From: Gilvibacter sp. SZ-19 | GTDB lineage: Bacteria; Bacteroidota; Bacteroidia; Flavobacteriales; Flavobacteriaceae | DNA length: 64,000 bases | Assembly (NCBI RefSeq): GCF_002163875.1 | Contig: NZ_CP019333.1 | Span: 2,114,864-2,178,863 of the forward strand | Direction of reading: 5' to 3' | In this document: piece after piece, positions 9,889 to 18,628 of the stretch | Numbering within the stretch: position 1 is the first letter of the stretch | Layout: each line of letters starts with the position of its first letter | Program-made: the position numbers and the translations under genes | The notes under the pieces: model-generated | What the model was told of the DNA's origin: nothing | What the model saw: only the letters and a program-made list of their open reading frames with translations | The model's database searches: none

Positions 9889-10413
9889 ATGTACAAAGAT
9901 TATAAGAACGTAGAATTAGTAAAACCAGGAGGTCTTGAGCTTAAAGATCGTTTGGTAGGCGTACAACGGGTAACTAAAGTAACCAAAGGTGGTAGAGCTT
10001 TCGGATTTTCTGCTATTGTAGTAGTAGGAGACGAGAACGGTGTTGTTGGACACGGACTTGGTAAATCTAAGGATGTAGCTAGCGCTATCGCTAAGGCTGT
10101 TGAAGACGCTAAGAAAAACTTGGTACGTATCCCATTGAACAAGGCTACATTGCCACACGAACAAAAAGGTAAATACGGCGGAGCTCGTGTAAACCTTATG
10201 CCAGCTGCTCCCGGTACCGGGGTAATTGCAGGTGGTGCTGTACGTGCAGTATTGGAAGCCGTTGGAGTACATGACGTACTTTCTAAGTCGCAAGGTTCGT
10301 CTAACCCACACAACGTGGTAAAGGCTACCTTTGATGCTTTGTTGCAAATGCGCAGTGCGCAGACTGTAGCTCAGCAACGCGGTATTTCATTGGAAAAATT
10401 GTATAAAGGATAA
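9889..10413 (+). CDS. rpsE: 30S ribosomal protein S5
   Basis: S5 affects decoding accuracy and lies near the mRNA entry site. The product is 174 residues. The double-stranded-RNA-binding-like N-terminal domain holds [20 protein letters not shown] and [20 protein letters not shown]. The C-terminal part contains [19 protein letters not shown]. It is flanked by rplR and the short rpmD, separated by 3 and 11 nt. Confidence 0.98.
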   Translation: MYKDYKNVELVKPGGLELKDRLVGVQRVTKVTKGGRAFGFSAIVVVGDENGVVGHGLGKSKDVASAIAKAVEDAKKNLVRIPLNKATLPHEQKGKYGGARVNLMPAAPGTGVIAGGAVRAVLEAVGVHDVLSKSQGSSNPHNVVKATFDALLQMRSAQTVAQQRGISLEKLYKG

Positions 10414-10424
10414 ATCGCACAAGA

Positions 10425-10604
10425 ATGGCAAAGATTAAAGTAACCAAAGTTCGCTCAGCAATCAACCGTACTCAGAACCAAAAGAGAACGTTGGAGGCCT
10501 TAGGCCTGCGCAAGATTGGGCAGACCGTAGAGCACGAGGACACGCCAAATATTCTTGGCATGATAAACAAAGTACAACACCTGGTTTCTGTAGAAACCAA
10601 CTAA
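10425..10604 (+). CDS. rpmD: 50S ribosomal protein L30
   Basis: This is a small 50S protein of 59 residues. The translation begins [20 protein letters not shown] and continues with [20 protein letters not shown], the recognisable L30 signature. The ATG lies 11 nt after the rpsE stop, and the TAA is 10 nt before rplO. The position between rpsE and rplO is the universal one for rpmD, which together with the signature makes the call firm despite the short length. Confidence 0.96.
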   Translation: MAKIKVTKVRSAINRTQNQKRTLEALGLRKIGQTVEHEDTPNILGMINKVQHLVSVETN

Positions 10605-10614
10605 GATATTACTC

Positions 10615-11067
10615 ATGGATTTAAGCAACTTAAAACCAGCCGAAGGTTCAGTACATGGCAAAGGCAAGCGCGTAGGGCGCGGGCAAGGTTCCGGTAAAGG
10701 TGGAACTGCTACCCGTGGTCACAAAGGTGCCAAGTCACGTTCAGGATATTCTAAGAAATTAGGATTCGAAGGTGGACAAATGCCACTACAACGTCGTGTA
10801 CCTAAGTTTGGTTTCAAAAATATCAACCGCAAAGAGTACCAAGGAATCAACTTGGATACCCTACAGAAAATGGTTGACGAGAAGAAGATCAAAGACAGCG
10901 TGTCAATTGAAGAATTGGTAGCGTTGCGTTTGGCTCACAAGAATGATTTAGTGAAGATTTTAGGAAGAGGAGAACTTAAAGCCAAATTGACCGTAACTGC
11001 TCACAAATTTACGGCTACTGCTAAGCAAGCTATCGAAGCTGCTGGTGGTGAAGCCATAACGCTGTAA
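10615..11067 (+). CDS. rplO: 50S ribosomal protein L15
   Basis: L15 is a late-assembly 50S protein. The product is 150 residues. The Gly/Lys/Arg-rich N-terminus contains GKGKRVGRGQGSGKGGTATR and GHKGAKSRSGYSKKLGFEGG, followed by QMPLQRRVPKFGF. The C-terminal GELKAKLTVTAHKFTATAKQ is also typical. It precedes secY by 13 nt, the common spc order. Confidence 0.98.
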   Translation: MDLSNLKPAEGSVHGKGKRVGRGQGSGKGGTATRGHKGAKSRSGYSKKLGFEGGQMPLQRRVPKFGFKNINRKEYQGINLDTLQKMVDEKKIKDSVSIEELVALRLAHKNDLVKILGRGELKAKLTVTAHKFTATAKQAIEAAGGEAITL

Positions 11068-11080
11068 TACATTACTAAGG

Positions 11081-12424
11081 ATGAAGTTTATTGAAACCTT
11101 AAAGAATGTTTGGAAAATAGAAGAACTGCGTAACCGCATTCTGGTAACGCTTAGTCTTTTGTTGGTGTATCGATTCGGTGCTCAAGTAGTACTTCCAAAT
11201 ATCGATGCGGCACAATTGGCTGAGTTTTCTGGAAAGTTTGAAGGCGGAGGAATCGGAGCGATCCTAAACGCATTTACCGGAGGGGCTTTTGCCAACGCTT
11301 CGGTTTTTGCCTTGGGTATTATGCCGTATATCTCGGCTTCGATTGTGGTACAGCTTATGCAGATCGCAGTTCCTTATTTACAGAAATTACAGAAAGAAGG
11401 AGAGAGTGGTCGTAAAAAGATCACCCAGATCACACGTTGGTTGACCATCGCGATCTGTTTGGTACAAGCGCCGAGTTACCTTATTGGTCTTGACGCACTA
11501 GGTGTACCGCCAGAGGCGTATATTCTTCCGCGTGGATTCATGTTCTATTTCACCTCTGTGATCATCTTAACTACTGGATGTGTGTTTGCCATGTGGTTGG
11601 GTGAAAAGATCACAGATAAAGGAATCGGTAACGGTATCTCACTACTTATTATGGTGGGTATCATTGCTACACTTCCACAGTCTTTTGCACAAGAGATCAA
11701 CTCGCGTTTGCAAGCTGGTGGTGGTGGAGCTATCATGATTCTTTTAGAATTGGTGATCTGGTTCTTGATCATCCTGGCATCGGTGATGCTTGTGATGGCT
11801 GTGCGGAAGATACCGGTGCAGTATGCCCGTAGAACCGCATCTGGAGGATACGAGAAGAATATCTTCGGAGCGCGTCAGTTCATTCCATTGAAGCTGAACG
11901 CATCTGGAGTAATGCCGATCATCTTCGCGCAAGCGATCATGTTCGTACCGGCTGCCTTGGCTAGCTTGTCTGAGAGTACTTGGGCAGAGAGTGTACAGGC
12001 AGAGTTCAACAATCCGTTTGGACTTTGGTACAATGTGGTGTTCGCGATCTTGATCATCATCTTTACGTATTTCTATACAGCGATCACAGTACCGACCAAC
12101 AAGATGGCTGACGATCTTAAAAGAAGCGGCGGATTCATTCCAGGTATCAAACCGGGAACAGATACGGCCGAATTCTTAGACCGAGTAATGTCACAAATTA
12201 CCTTCCCGGGTTCTTTGTTCTTGGCTGCCATTGCAGTATTTCCTGCAGTAGTTCAGAACATCATGGGGATCCAGCAAGGTTGGGCATTGTTCTTCGGTGG
12301 TACTTCCCTGCTTATTATGGTTGGGGTGGCTATCGATACCATGCAACAAATTAATTCGTACTTACTCAACCGTCACTATGATGGCTTGATGAAGTCAGGT
12401 AAAAACAGAAAAGCAGTAGCATAA
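11081..12424 (+). CDS. secY: Protein translocase subunit SecY
   Basis: SecY is the inner-membrane channel of the Sec translocon. The product is 447 residues with about ten hydrophobic segments. Recognisable stretches are [20 protein letters not shown] (the plug and TM2 area), [19 protein letters not shown], and [18 protein letters not shown]. Its stop is one base from the infA start, so the two are probably translationally linked. Its partner SecDF is encoded at 53963-56989. No map or adk gene lies between secY and infA here. Confidence 0.98.
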   Translation: MKFIETLKNVWKIEELRNRILVTLSLLLVYRFGAQVVLPNIDAAQLAEFSGKFEGGGIGAILNAFTGGAFANASVFALGIMPYISASIVVQLMQIAVPYLQKLQKEGESGRKKITQITRWLTIAICLVQAPSYLIGLDALGVPPEAYILPRGFMFYFTSVIILTTGCVFAMWLGEKITDKGIGNGISLLIMVGIIATLPQSFAQEINSRLQAGGGGAIMILLELVIWFLIILASVMLVMAVRKIPVQYARRTASGGYEKNIFGARQFIPLKLNASGVMPIIFAQAIMFVPAALASLSESTWAESVQAEFNNPFGLWYNVVFAILIIIFTYFYTAITVPTNKMADDLKRSGGFIPGIKPGTDTAEFLDRVMSQITFPGSLFLAAIAVFPAVVQNIMGIQQGWALFFGGTSLLIMVGVAIDTMQQINSYLLNRHYDGLMKSGKNRKAVA

Positions 12425-12425
12425 T

Positions 12426-12641
12426 ATGGCAAAACAACCGGCAATCGAACAAGACGGGACCATCATTGAAGCATTATCCAATGCGATGTTCCGTGTAGAA
12501 TTAGAGAATGGGCACGTAGTAACGGCTCACATTTCCGGAAAGATGCGTATGCACTACATCAAGTTATTACCAGGAGATAAAGTAAAATTAGAGATGAGCC
12601 CATATGATTTAACAAAGGCTCGGATCACCTATAGATACTAA
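12426..12641 (+). CDS. infA: Translation initiation factor IF-1
   Basis: IF-1 is an OB-fold factor that occupies the 30S A-site during initiation. The product is 71 residues. The sequence [20 protein letters not shown] with [20 protein letters not shown] and [20 protein letters not shown] is diagnostic. It starts 1 nt after the secY stop. A 122-nt spacer with two hairpins follows before rpmJ. Confidence 0.98.
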   Translation: MAKQPAIEQDGTIIEALSNAMFRVELENGHVVTAHISGKMRMHYIKLLPGDKVKLEMSPYDLTKARITYRY

Positions 12642-12647
12642 AACATG

Positions 12648-12739
12648 AATTGAGCTTTGATTCTTTTATTGAAAGCTTAATTGAAACGAGAAAAGAATTA
12701 AAGCGAAATCCTGAATCTGAATAATTTTTTATCAGGTTC
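12648..12739 (+). promoter_or_regulatory. Two tandem hairpins in the infA-rpmJ spacer (candidate leader)
   Basis: Hairpin 1 pairs AATTGAGCTTT (12648-12658) with AAAGCTTAATT (12672-12682), 11 bp with one G-U. Hairpin 2 pairs GAATCTGA (12713-12720) with TCAGGTTC (12732-12739), 8 bp with one G-U. They precede the alpha-type gene block rpmJ-rpsM-rpsK-rpsD-rpoA-rplQ. In E. coli an S4-binding structure precedes rpsM. A similar function here is inference from position and structure only. Confidence 0.5.
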
Positions 12740-12763
12740 ATCTGAAAGAAAAAATTAGAAGAG

Positions 12764-12880
12764 ATGAAAGTAAGAGCATCTATCAAGAAAAGAAGCGCCG
12801 ACTGCAAGATCGTACGCAGAAAAGGACGCTTATATGTAATCAACAAAAAGAACCCTAGGTTCAAACAAAGACAAGGATAA
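12764..12880 (+). CDS. rpmJ: 50S ribosomal protein L36
   Basis: This tiny 50S protein is 38 residues. The translation starts [20 protein letters not shown] and ends NPRFKQRQG, matching bL36. Only one of the four usual zinc ligands is present (Cys in SADCKIV). The [17 protein letters not shown] end has the lysine/arginine pattern but no second CxxC/CxxxH set, so this is the zinc-free variety. It is followed after 2 nt by rpsM. Confidence 0.95.
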   Translation: MKVRASIKKRSADCKIVRRKGRLYVINKKNPRFKQRQG

Positions 12881-12882
12881 TT

Positions 12883-13257
12883 ATGGCAAGAATCGCAGGT
12901 GTAGATATCCCGAAGCAAAAAAGGGGTGTAATCGCGTTAACCTATATCTATGGAATCGGGAAAAGCCGTGCCAAAGATATATTGGACAAAGCTGGAGTTA
13001 GTGAAGACACTAAAGTATCCGAGTGGACCGATGATGAGATCGGGAAAATTCGTGATGCCGTAGGGTATTACAAAATCGAAGGGGAGTTACGTTCAGAGGT
13101 ACAACTTTCTATCAAGCGTTTGATGGATATCGGTTGTTACCGCGGAATTCGTCACAGAGCTGGTTTACCGCTTCGTGGCCAACGCACCAAGAACAACTCA
13201 AGAACCCGTAAAGGAAAACGTAAAACAGTTGCCAACAAGAAGAAGGCTACTAAATAA
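12883..13257 (+). CDS. rpsM: 30S ribosomal protein S13
   Basis: S13 is a 30S head protein contacting P-site tRNA and forming bridges with L5. The product is 124 residues. [20 protein letters not shown] at the N-terminus and [20 protein letters not shown] near the C-terminus are diagnostic. It opens the alpha-type block with rpsK, rpsD, rpoA and rplQ. Confidence 0.98.
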   Translation: MARIAGVDIPKQKRGVIALTYIYGIGKSRAKDILDKAGVSEDTKVSEWTDDEIGKIRDAVGYYKIEGELRSEVQLSIKRLMDIGCYRGIRHRAGLPLRGQRTKNNSRTRKGKRKTVANKKKATK

Positions 13258-13268
13258 TCACTGAAGCA

Positions 13269-13658
13269 ATGGCAAAGTCTGGTAAAAGTACTAAGAAGAG
13301 AAAGGTGGTTGTTGAAGCTGTTGGGGAAGCCCACATTACTGCTTCATTCAATAACATCATCATATCCTTGACAAATAAGAACGGAGACGTTATTTCCTGG
13401 TCTTCAGCTGGGAAAATGGGCTTTAGAGGCTCTAAGAAAAACACCCCTTATGCTGCTCAATTAGCGGCAGAAGATGCATGTGGTGTTGCTCATGAAGCTG
13501 GTCTTCGCAAAGTAAAGGCCTATGTAAAAGGCCCAGGAAATGGTAGAGAATCTGCCATGCGTACTATCCACAACTCTGGAATTGAGATCACCGAGATCAT
13601 CGACGTGACTCCAATGCCACACAACGGATGTCGCCCTCCTAAAAGAAGAAGAGTATAA
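13269..13658 (+). CDS. rpsK: 30S ribosomal protein S11
   Basis: S11 lies on the 30S platform near the E-site mRNA. The product is 129 residues. Typical stretches are [40 protein letters not shown] and the C-terminal [17 protein letters not shown]. It begins 11 nt after rpsM and is followed by a 78-nt spacer containing a hairpin, then rpsD. Confidence 0.98.
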   Translation: MAKSGKSTKKRKVVVEAVGEAHITASFNNIIISLTNKNGDVISWSSAGKMGFRGSKKNTPYAAQLAAEDACGVAHEAGLRKVKAYVKGPGNGRESAMRTIHNSGIEITEIIDVTPMPHNGCRPPKRRRV

Positions 13659-13686
13659 TTAATAAGTATAAACCGAAGGGATATTT

Positions 13687-13716
13687 AGCACTAGAGGACG
13701 ACCTTAATTTAGTGCT
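13687..13716 (+). promoter_or_regulatory. Nested hairpin upstream of rpsD (candidate S4 leader)
   Basis: AGCACTA (13687-13693) pairs with TAGTGCT (13710-13716). Inside, AGG (13695-13697) can pair with CCT (13702-13704) around an ACGA tetraloop. No T-run follows, so it is not a terminator. It sits 20 nt before the rpsD start. S4 autoregulates through leader RNA in other phyla; here this is only a positional hypothesis. Confidence 0.45.
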
Positions 13717-13736
13717 CCTTTCTAACAAATTTTAAA

Positions 13737-14342
13737 ATGGCAAGATATACTGGTCCAAAATCTAAGATCGCTCGTAAATTCGGCGAAGCTATCTTTGGCG
13801 ACGACAAGTCGTTCGAAAAACGCAATTACCCTCCAGGGCAACACGGTAACAACCGTCGTCGTGGGAAGAAAAGTGAGTACGCTATTCAGTTGGCTGAAAA
13901 GCAGAAAGCGAAGTACACCTACGGGATCTTGGAGCGTCAGTTCCGTAACCTTTTCAAAAAAGCAACTGCTGCTCCAGGAATTACTGGTGAGGTATTGTTG
14001 CAACTATGTGAGTCTCGTTTAGACAACGTAGTATACCGTATGGGAATCGCTCCAACACGTAGCGGTGCCCGTCAGTTGGTTTCTCACGCACACATCACTG
14101 TAAACGGTGGTAAAGTAACTATTCCATCTTACCAGTTGAAGCCTGGAGATGTTGTTGCAGTTCGTGAAAAATCTAAATCGCTTGAAACTATCGAGCGTTC
14201 TTTGAGTGCCTCTAGCAATGTGTTCGAATGGATCACATTCAACAACGAGACCAAAGAAGGAACTTTCGTGGCTGTTCCTCAACGAATTCAGATTCCAGAG
14301 AACATCAACGAGCAGTTCATCGTAGAATTGTATTCTAAATAA
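13737..14342 (+). CDS. rpsD: 30S ribosomal protein S4
   Basis: S4 nucleates 30S assembly. The product is 201 residues. The N-terminal [20 protein letters not shown] and the S4 RNA-binding domain [20 protein letters not shown] with [20 protein letters not shown] are clear. Cysteines of the N-terminal zinc knuckle found in some S4 proteins are absent. It is followed by rpoA after 25 nt. Confidence 0.98.
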   Translation: MARYTGPKSKIARKFGEAIFGDDKSFEKRNYPPGQHGNNRRRGKKSEYAIQLAEKQKAKYTYGILERQFRNLFKKATAAPGITGEVLLQLCESRLDNVVYRMGIAPTRSGARQLVSHAHITVNGGKVTIPSYQLKPGDVVAVREKSKSLETIERSLSASSNVFEWITFNNETKEGTFVAVPQRIQIPENINEQFIVELYSK

Positions 14343-14367
14343 TAACCCATACAGGAGTTTTAAAACT

Positions 14368-15360
14368 ATGGCAGTATTTAATTTTCAGAAACCCGACAAA
14401 GTAATAATGATCAACTCTACCGAGTTCGAAGGGAAGTTTGAATTCCGTCCCTTGGAGCCTGGCTACGGATTGACCATTGGTAACGCGCTTAGACGTGTGT
14501 TGCTTTCGTCTTTGGAAGGGTTTGCAATCACTTCGGTTCGTATCGAAGGGGTCGATCATGAATTTTCGACCATTGCCGGTGTTGTGGAAGACGTAACTGA
14601 GATCATTCTCAACCTAAAGCAGATCCGCTTTAAGCGTCAAATCGACGAGATCGACAACGAGACCGTAACCGTTTCCGTTTCTGGAAACGAGCAGCTAACC
14701 GCCGGTGACTTCCAGAAATTTATCTCTGGATTCCAGGTGTTAAACCCTGACTTGGTTATTTGCAATATGGATCCTAAGGTTAACTTGAACCTTGAGATCA
14801 CCATTGAAAAAGGACGTGGATATGTTCCTGCAGAAGAGAACAAGAAAGCCAACGCACCTTTAGGAACGATCTTTACCGATTCTATCTTTACACCGATCAA
14901 GAACGTAAAGTACAGTATCGAGAACTATCGTGTTGAGCAGAAGACCGACTACGAAAAGTTGGTATTCGAGATCATCTCCGACGGTTCTATCCATCCTAAA
15001 GATGCTTTGACAGAAGCTGCTAAGACTCTTATCCACCACTTCATGTTGTTCAGTGACGAGCGCATCACCCTTGAGGCCGATGAGATCGCACAGACTGAGA
15101 CTTACGATGAGGAGTCCTTGCATATGCGTCAATTGTTGAAGACCAAATTGATCGATATGGATCTTTCTGTTCGTGCTTTGAACTGTTTGAAAGCTGCGGA
15201 GGTAGATACATTAGGAGACTTGGTTTCTTACAACAAGAACGATTTGATGAAGTTCAGAAACTTTGGTAAAAAATCGCTAACTGAGCTAGAAGAGCTTGTA
15301 AGCGTTAAAGGCCTAAGCTTCGGAATGGATTTGTCCAAGTACAAACTAGATAGAGACTAA
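14368..15360 (+). CDS. rpoA: RNA polymerase alpha subunit
   Basis: The alpha dimer nucleates RNA polymerase assembly. The product is 330 residues. The N-terminal dimerisation domain includes [20 protein letters not shown]. The C-terminal domain, from about residue 250, contains [20 protein letters not shown] and [20 protein letters not shown], which bind UP elements and activators. It sits between rpsD and rplQ in the usual order. An 86-nt spacer precedes rplQ. Confidence 0.98.
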   Translation: MAVFNFQKPDKVIMINSTEFEGKFEFRPLEPGYGLTIGNALRRVLLSSLEGFAITSVRIEGVDHEFSTIAGVVEDVTEIILNLKQIRFKRQIDEIDNETVTVSVSGNEQLTAGDFQKFISGFQVLNPDLVICNMDPKVNLNLEITIEKGRGYVPAEENKKANAPLGTIFTDSIFTPIKNVKYSIENYRVEQKTDYEKLVFEIISDGSIHPKDALTEAAKTLIHHFMLFSDERITLEADEIAQTETYDEESLHMRQLLKTKLIDMDLSVRALNCLKAAEVDTLGDLVSYNKNDLMKFRNFGKKSLTELEELVSVKGLSFGMDLSKYKLDRD

Positions 15361-15446
15361 TCACAACCGATTAGCAATTTATAAACCCCCAGGGTATTTT
15401 GCTCCCCAAAGTGGGTCGATGCAAGACACTGGAAAACTAAAAAGTC

Positions 15447-15920
15447 ATGAGACACGGGAAAAAAACAAACCACTTAGGTAGAAAAACTGCGCATCGCAAG
15501 TCGATGTTGGCCAACATGGCCTGTTCACTAATCGAACACAAGCGCATCAACACCACAACTGCTAAGGCGAAAGCTTTGAAAAAGTTTGTGGAGCCATTGA
15601 TCACAAAGAGTAAAGAAGATACTACGCACAACCGTCGTATCGTATTTAGTCGTTTGCGTCAAAAAGATGCGGTTACTGAATTGTTCAGAGACGTGGCCGT
15701 TAAAGTTGGAGACCGTCCAGGTGGTTACACCCGCATCATTAAGTTGGGGAACCGATTGGGAGATAACGCTGATATGGCGATGATCGAATTGGTAGACTAC
15801 AACGAACTGTACAATGCTGGTAAACCTGCTAAGAAGAAGTCTACAAGACGTGGACGTTCTGGTAAGAAAGCTGCACCTGCTGCCGCTGCTCCTGCCGCTG
15901 CTTCTAAGGAGGAAGAATAG
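15447..15920 (+). CDS. rplQ: 50S ribosomal protein L17
   Basis: L17 sits near the tunnel exit. The product is 157 residues. The core [20 protein letters not shown] and [20 protein letters not shown] is conserved. A C-terminal extension of about 35 residues is rich in Lys then Ala ([18 protein letters not shown]), beyond the roughly 120-residue core. It is the last gene of the ribosomal cluster and is followed by a strong terminator. Confidence 0.97.
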   Translation: MRHGKKTNHLGRKTAHRKSMLANMACSLIEHKRINTTTAKAKALKKFVEPLITKSKEDTTHNRRIVFSRLRQKDAVTELFRDVAVKVGDRPGGYTRIIKLGNRLGDNADMAMIELVDYNELYNAGKPAKKKSTRRGRSGKKAAPAAAAPAAASKEEE

Positions 15921-15944
15921 ATTAGCAAATATTTAACAGTAAGG

Positions 15945-15979
15945 AAAGGGTAAGGTTTTACAAAAGCTTACCCTTTTTT
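15945..15979 (+). terminator. Intrinsic terminator of the ribosomal super-cluster
   Basis: AAAGGGTAAG (15945-15954) pairs with CTTACCCTTT (15967-15976) and runs into a T-tract. It lies 24 nt after the rplQ stop and closes the long + strand cluster. Confidence 0.9.
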
Positions 15980-16007
15980 GGCTTTATATTTGATATTTTT
16001 GAACTGA

Positions 16008-16061
16008 CGTCAAAACCGGGCTACCGTGACCCACACTGTGAATTAGGGTTTTGTTTTGACG
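16008..16061. repeat. Inverted repeat upstream of the first secreted paralog
   Basis: CGTCAAAAC (16008-16016) is the exact reverse complement of GTTTTGACG (16053-16061). The 36-nt interior contains a small CACACTGTG palindrome. The left arm overlaps the 8-bp palindrome TGACGTCA (16005-16012). It lies 38 nt before the start at 16100, so it could be an operator or a 5'-UTR stem. Confidence 0.5.
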
Positions 16062-16099
16062 AAAAGAAAATTGTTTTGAACACTATAAAATTTAGCAAC

Positions 16100-16819
16100 A
16101 TGAAAATTACCTCTTTGTGCGTAGCCTTGATGTGCACATCATTCATCTATGCGCAAAATGCAGACATCGATCAGAACCAAGCGGCAAACCAAAATGCGGT
16201 GAGCAACCTGGCAAGTAATCCAAATCAAGGCGGACAGTTTACTGGAGCAGCCACATTTTACAACCCAAAGTTCGATCGCGAAGGATCTATTTATCTGTTT
16301 GACGGCTGGGATCAATCTGCAATAATCGTAGCTAAAGGGACCGGAGGTTCGTTTAGAGAGAACAACATCAACTTTAACATACAACGCAGTATGTTTGAGC
16401 GTAAAGTAGCAGGCGACTCTATTGTTGCCTACAACTTTACCAGTATAGAAAAGATCATCGTAGGTGGACGCGAGTTTAAAAGTTTCTACTTAGACGAGAT
16501 CAAAAGAAACAAAGCTTTCGAGGTAATTTACCGCGGTGACGATTTTACCATCCTAAAAGGATATACGGTAGATATACTAGAAGCCTCTCCAAACCCAATG
16601 ATCGCTCGTCCGAGAGATAAGTACATTCAGCGTGTGACCTATTATTTGGAGACCGAAAAAACATTAGAAGAATTTAAACTGCGCAAGCGTGCTATTCTAG
16701 AAGCACTAAACGACCAAGAAATGGTTGAACGTGCCAAAGATTACGCCCGCCAATACGACAAGTCGTTCAGTAAAGAAGAAGATCTCAAGCTTATTCTTAA
16801 CTACGCTTCTCGTAAATAA
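16100..16819 (+). CDS. Secreted protein of unknown function, paralog A of three
   Basis: I do not recognise a named family. The 239-residue product has a signal peptide (MKITSLCVALMCTSFIYA, cleavage near residue 18-19), so it is exported. After a Gln/Asn-rich segment it has EGSIYLFDGW, then a beta-rich middle, then SPNPMIARPRDKYIQRVTYY, and a basic helical C-terminus. The same landmarks appear in the two following genes, so this is a tandem paralog array. The start is taken at the ATG; a TTG eight codons upstream gives a worse signal peptide. Confidence 0.8.
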   Translation: MKITSLCVALMCTSFIYAQNADIDQNQAANQNAVSNLASNPNQGGQFTGAATFYNPKFDREGSIYLFDGWDQSAIIVAKGTGGSFRENNINFNIQRSMFERKVAGDSIVAYNFTSIEKIIVGGREFKSFYLDEIKRNKAFEVIYRGDDFTILKGYTVDILEASPNPMIARPRDKYIQRVTYYLETEKTLEEFKLRKRAILEALNDQEMVERAKDYARQYDKSFSKEEDLKLILNYASRK

Positions 16820-16873
16820 GGCAAGCCAGCAGCTGCGCAATACTAACTAAACTTGGTTAGTACTATGAAATGA

Positions 16874-16928
16874 GCACAAAGAAGTTTATTTATTAATATA
16901 CACATAGCAATAAATAAACTTTTTGTGC
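16874..16928. repeat. Long perfect-but-one stem-loop between paralogs A and B
   Basis: The arm at 16874-16894 (begins GCACAAAG, ends TTTATTTATT) pairs with 16909-16928 (begins AATAAATAAA, ends TTTTTGTGC). This gives 20 bp with one bulged G and a 14-nt loop. A smaller stem, TACTAAC (16841-16847) with GTTAGTA (16856-16862), lies just upstream. The left stem could terminate paralog A or stabilise its mRNA; no clean T-tract follows. Confidence 0.7.
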
Positions 16929-17002
16929 GAAAGCGAAGCGGTTGATCTATGCAGATAATTTTTATTTGTTTGATTGACATAACAATAAAAATTTTTAAAT
17001 AG

Positions 17003-17767
17003 ATGAAAAAATCATTGCTTATTATGCTGTGCGGCATAGCTGGAGTGGCTTTTGCCCAACAAGGAGAACAACAGGTTACAACGAGTGCCGTATTCGGTAG
17101 TTCATCCAATTCGGTTGGATTATTCCAATCCGACGAAAACACCTTGCTGATCAATGTTGATGATATTCAGAAGATAGAAGGTGTTGCCAGTATTCGCGAT
17201 TTTGACAACTGGCAGAGTCAATCCAATACAGAAGGATCTGTTATGCTTTTTGACGAGTGGGCTCCTAAAGGATATGTTTATGCCGGAGACAAGAAGTATG
17301 TCTTCCCAAAAATGAACTACGATATCTTAGAAGGTGCAGTGGTCTCTCAGTTCAAAAAAGATTCCATCTTTAATTTAGGAGTTGAAGGCTACGACAAGAT
17401 CGTATTCAACAATACAGTATTCAAAAGTATCTTTACGCCAAGCCGTGGAGGTAACGCCATGTACCAAGTGGTCTTTGAGTGCCCGGATTATTCTATCGTT
17501 AAGGAGTTTGCTATAGAGATCCGTGAAGCCAATCCTAATCCGATGATCAATCGCTCCAAGCGCAAGATCATCCAAAAGGAATACTATTATAAATTAGTCG
17601 GGCAGCGTTTAGAGCGCTTTAAGTTCAAAAAGAAGAACATCTTGGCATTGGCTGGTGATCAGGCAGACGATCTAGAGGCTTATGCAAAGGCAAATCGCCT
17701 GTCGTTCAAAGACGATGATGACGTGGCTCAGATTTTGATCCAACTTTACAAGATGCAGCATCAATAG
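17003..17767 (+). CDS. Secreted protein of unknown function, paralog B of three
   Basis: The 254-residue product has a signal peptide (MKKSLLIMLCGIAGVAFAQ). It shares with its neighbours the landmarks EGSVMLFDEW, a central beta-rich stretch, ANPNPMINRSKRKIIQKEYY, and a C-terminal basic region FKFKKKNILALAG followed by ADDLEAYAKANRLSFK. It is the longest of the three, with extra residues before the first landmark. It is 18 nt from the next ORF frame and probably co-transcribed with paralog C. No enzymatic motif is evident; the site of action is likely periplasm or outer membrane. Confidence 0.8.
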   Translation: MKKSLLIMLCGIAGVAFAQQGEQQVTTSAVFGSSSNSVGLFQSDENTLLINVDDIQKIEGVASIRDFDNWQSQSNTEGSVMLFDEWAPKGYVYAGDKKYVFPKMNYDILEGAVVSQFKKDSIFNLGVEGYDKIVFNNTVFKSIFTPSRGGNAMYQVVFECPDYSIVKEFAIEIREANPNPMINRSKRKIIQKEYYYKLVGQRLERFKFKKKNILALAGDQADDLEAYAKANRLSFKDDDDVAQILIQLYKMQHQ

Positions 17768-17794
17768 GCTAAAATTAATTGCAGATTGAATTAT

Positions 17795-18502
17795 ATGAAG
17801 AAGATACGTCCCCTTTTTACACTTGTGTTTGTGTTCTTGGTAGCAGGAGCTGCTCAGGCACAATTGCAAACTACAGTTAACGCAAACAACAACAACTTGA
17901 ATGCTTTGGCTACTTATGGTCCAGACGGAGCTAATATTGGTAGTACGTCCTTGGTGATCAATCCGCCAAAGAATATCGAAGGTTCTTTGTATTTGTTCGA
18001 ACAGTGGAACAACAAAGGTGTCTTTGTGACCAGCGAGGACAGAAAGTTGCTAATCAGAAACATCAACTTCAATATTGATCAAGGTGTTTTTGAGTCTGAG
18101 ATCAGTAAGGATACCGTTTTCACTTTCAGCTTTGACAATGTAGATCGTGTTTTTGTGAATTCCAGAGAGTTCAAAGCGCGTTTTATTCCAGCAAAGGGCT
18201 TGTACGATGTATACGAGGTGATCTTTGAGAATGATGACTTCGCCATCTTGAAAAAATGGTTTATCGATATCAAAGAAGGCTCGGACAATCCTATGGTAAA
18301 TCGACAGAGTCGTTATGTGCACCGCAGCAATTACTATTTGGAGCGCAACGGAAACGTGGAGCTTTTCAAGTTTAAAAAGAAGAACCTATTGAAACTTGCT
18401 GGGAATAAAGCTGACGAAATTGAGGCTTACGCCAAGCAATACAAGCTATCTTTTAAAAAGGAGATCGACGTGAGTAGGATGTTTTCCTACCATCTGAAAT
18501 AA
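17795..18502 (+). CDS. Secreted protein of unknown function, paralog C of three
   Basis: The 235-residue product has a signal peptide (MKKIRPLFTLVFVFLVAGAA then QAQ). Landmarks match paralogs A and B: EGSLYLFEQW, SDNPMVNRQSRYVHRSNYY, then FKFKKKNLLKLAGNKADEIE and AYAKQYKLSFKKEIDVS. The ATG is chosen over a TTG three codons upstream. It lies 27 nt after paralog B and ends just before a strong terminator, so B and C form one unit. Function is unknown. Confidence 0.8.
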   Translation: MKKIRPLFTLVFVFLVAGAAQAQLQTTVNANNNNLNALATYGPDGANIGSTSLVINPPKNIEGSLYLFEQWNNKGVFVTSEDRKLLIRNINFNIDQGVFESEISKDTVFTFSFDNVDRVFVNSREFKARFIPAKGLYDVYEVIFENDDFAILKKWFIDIKEGSDNPMVNRQSRYVHRSNYYLERNGNVELFKFKKKNLLKLAGNKADEIEAYAKQYKLSFKKEIDVSRMFSYHLK

Positions 18503-18514
18503 AATAAATTATAT

Positions 18515-18540
18515 AGGGCGCCACTGGCGCTCTTTTTTTT
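18515..18540 (+). terminator. Intrinsic terminator after paralog C
   Basis: GGGCGCC pairs with GGCGCTC (one G-U) around a three-base loop, followed by eight T residues. It is 12 nt after the paralog C stop and separates the array from carA. Confidence 0.88.
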
Positions 18541-18604
18541 GAACTGTGGTTAACTTGTTTAAAACTTTTAGAATAAAACATTTTTACGCAATCGGCATTC
18601 TGCG

Positions 18605-18612
18605 TATTTTTG
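18605..18612 (+). promoter_or_regulatory. Probable -7 box of carA promoter
   Basis: TATTTTTG fits the flavobacterial -7 consensus TAnnTTTG and lies 16 nt before the carA ATG. No TTG is found at the expected -33 distance, so the match is partial. Confidence 0.5.
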
Positions 18613-18628
18613 ACAAATCTTTTTCTAC

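Noticed and set aside
9900-10377. 137- and 153-codon frames antisense to rpsE
   Set aside because: Shadows of rpsE, whose sequence is unambiguous.
12771-12880. Idea that rpmJ is the zinc-binding type
   Set aside because: Only one cysteine in the translation.
16076-16099. TTG start for paralog A
   Set aside because: The ATG at 16100 gives a cleaner signal peptide matching its paralogs.
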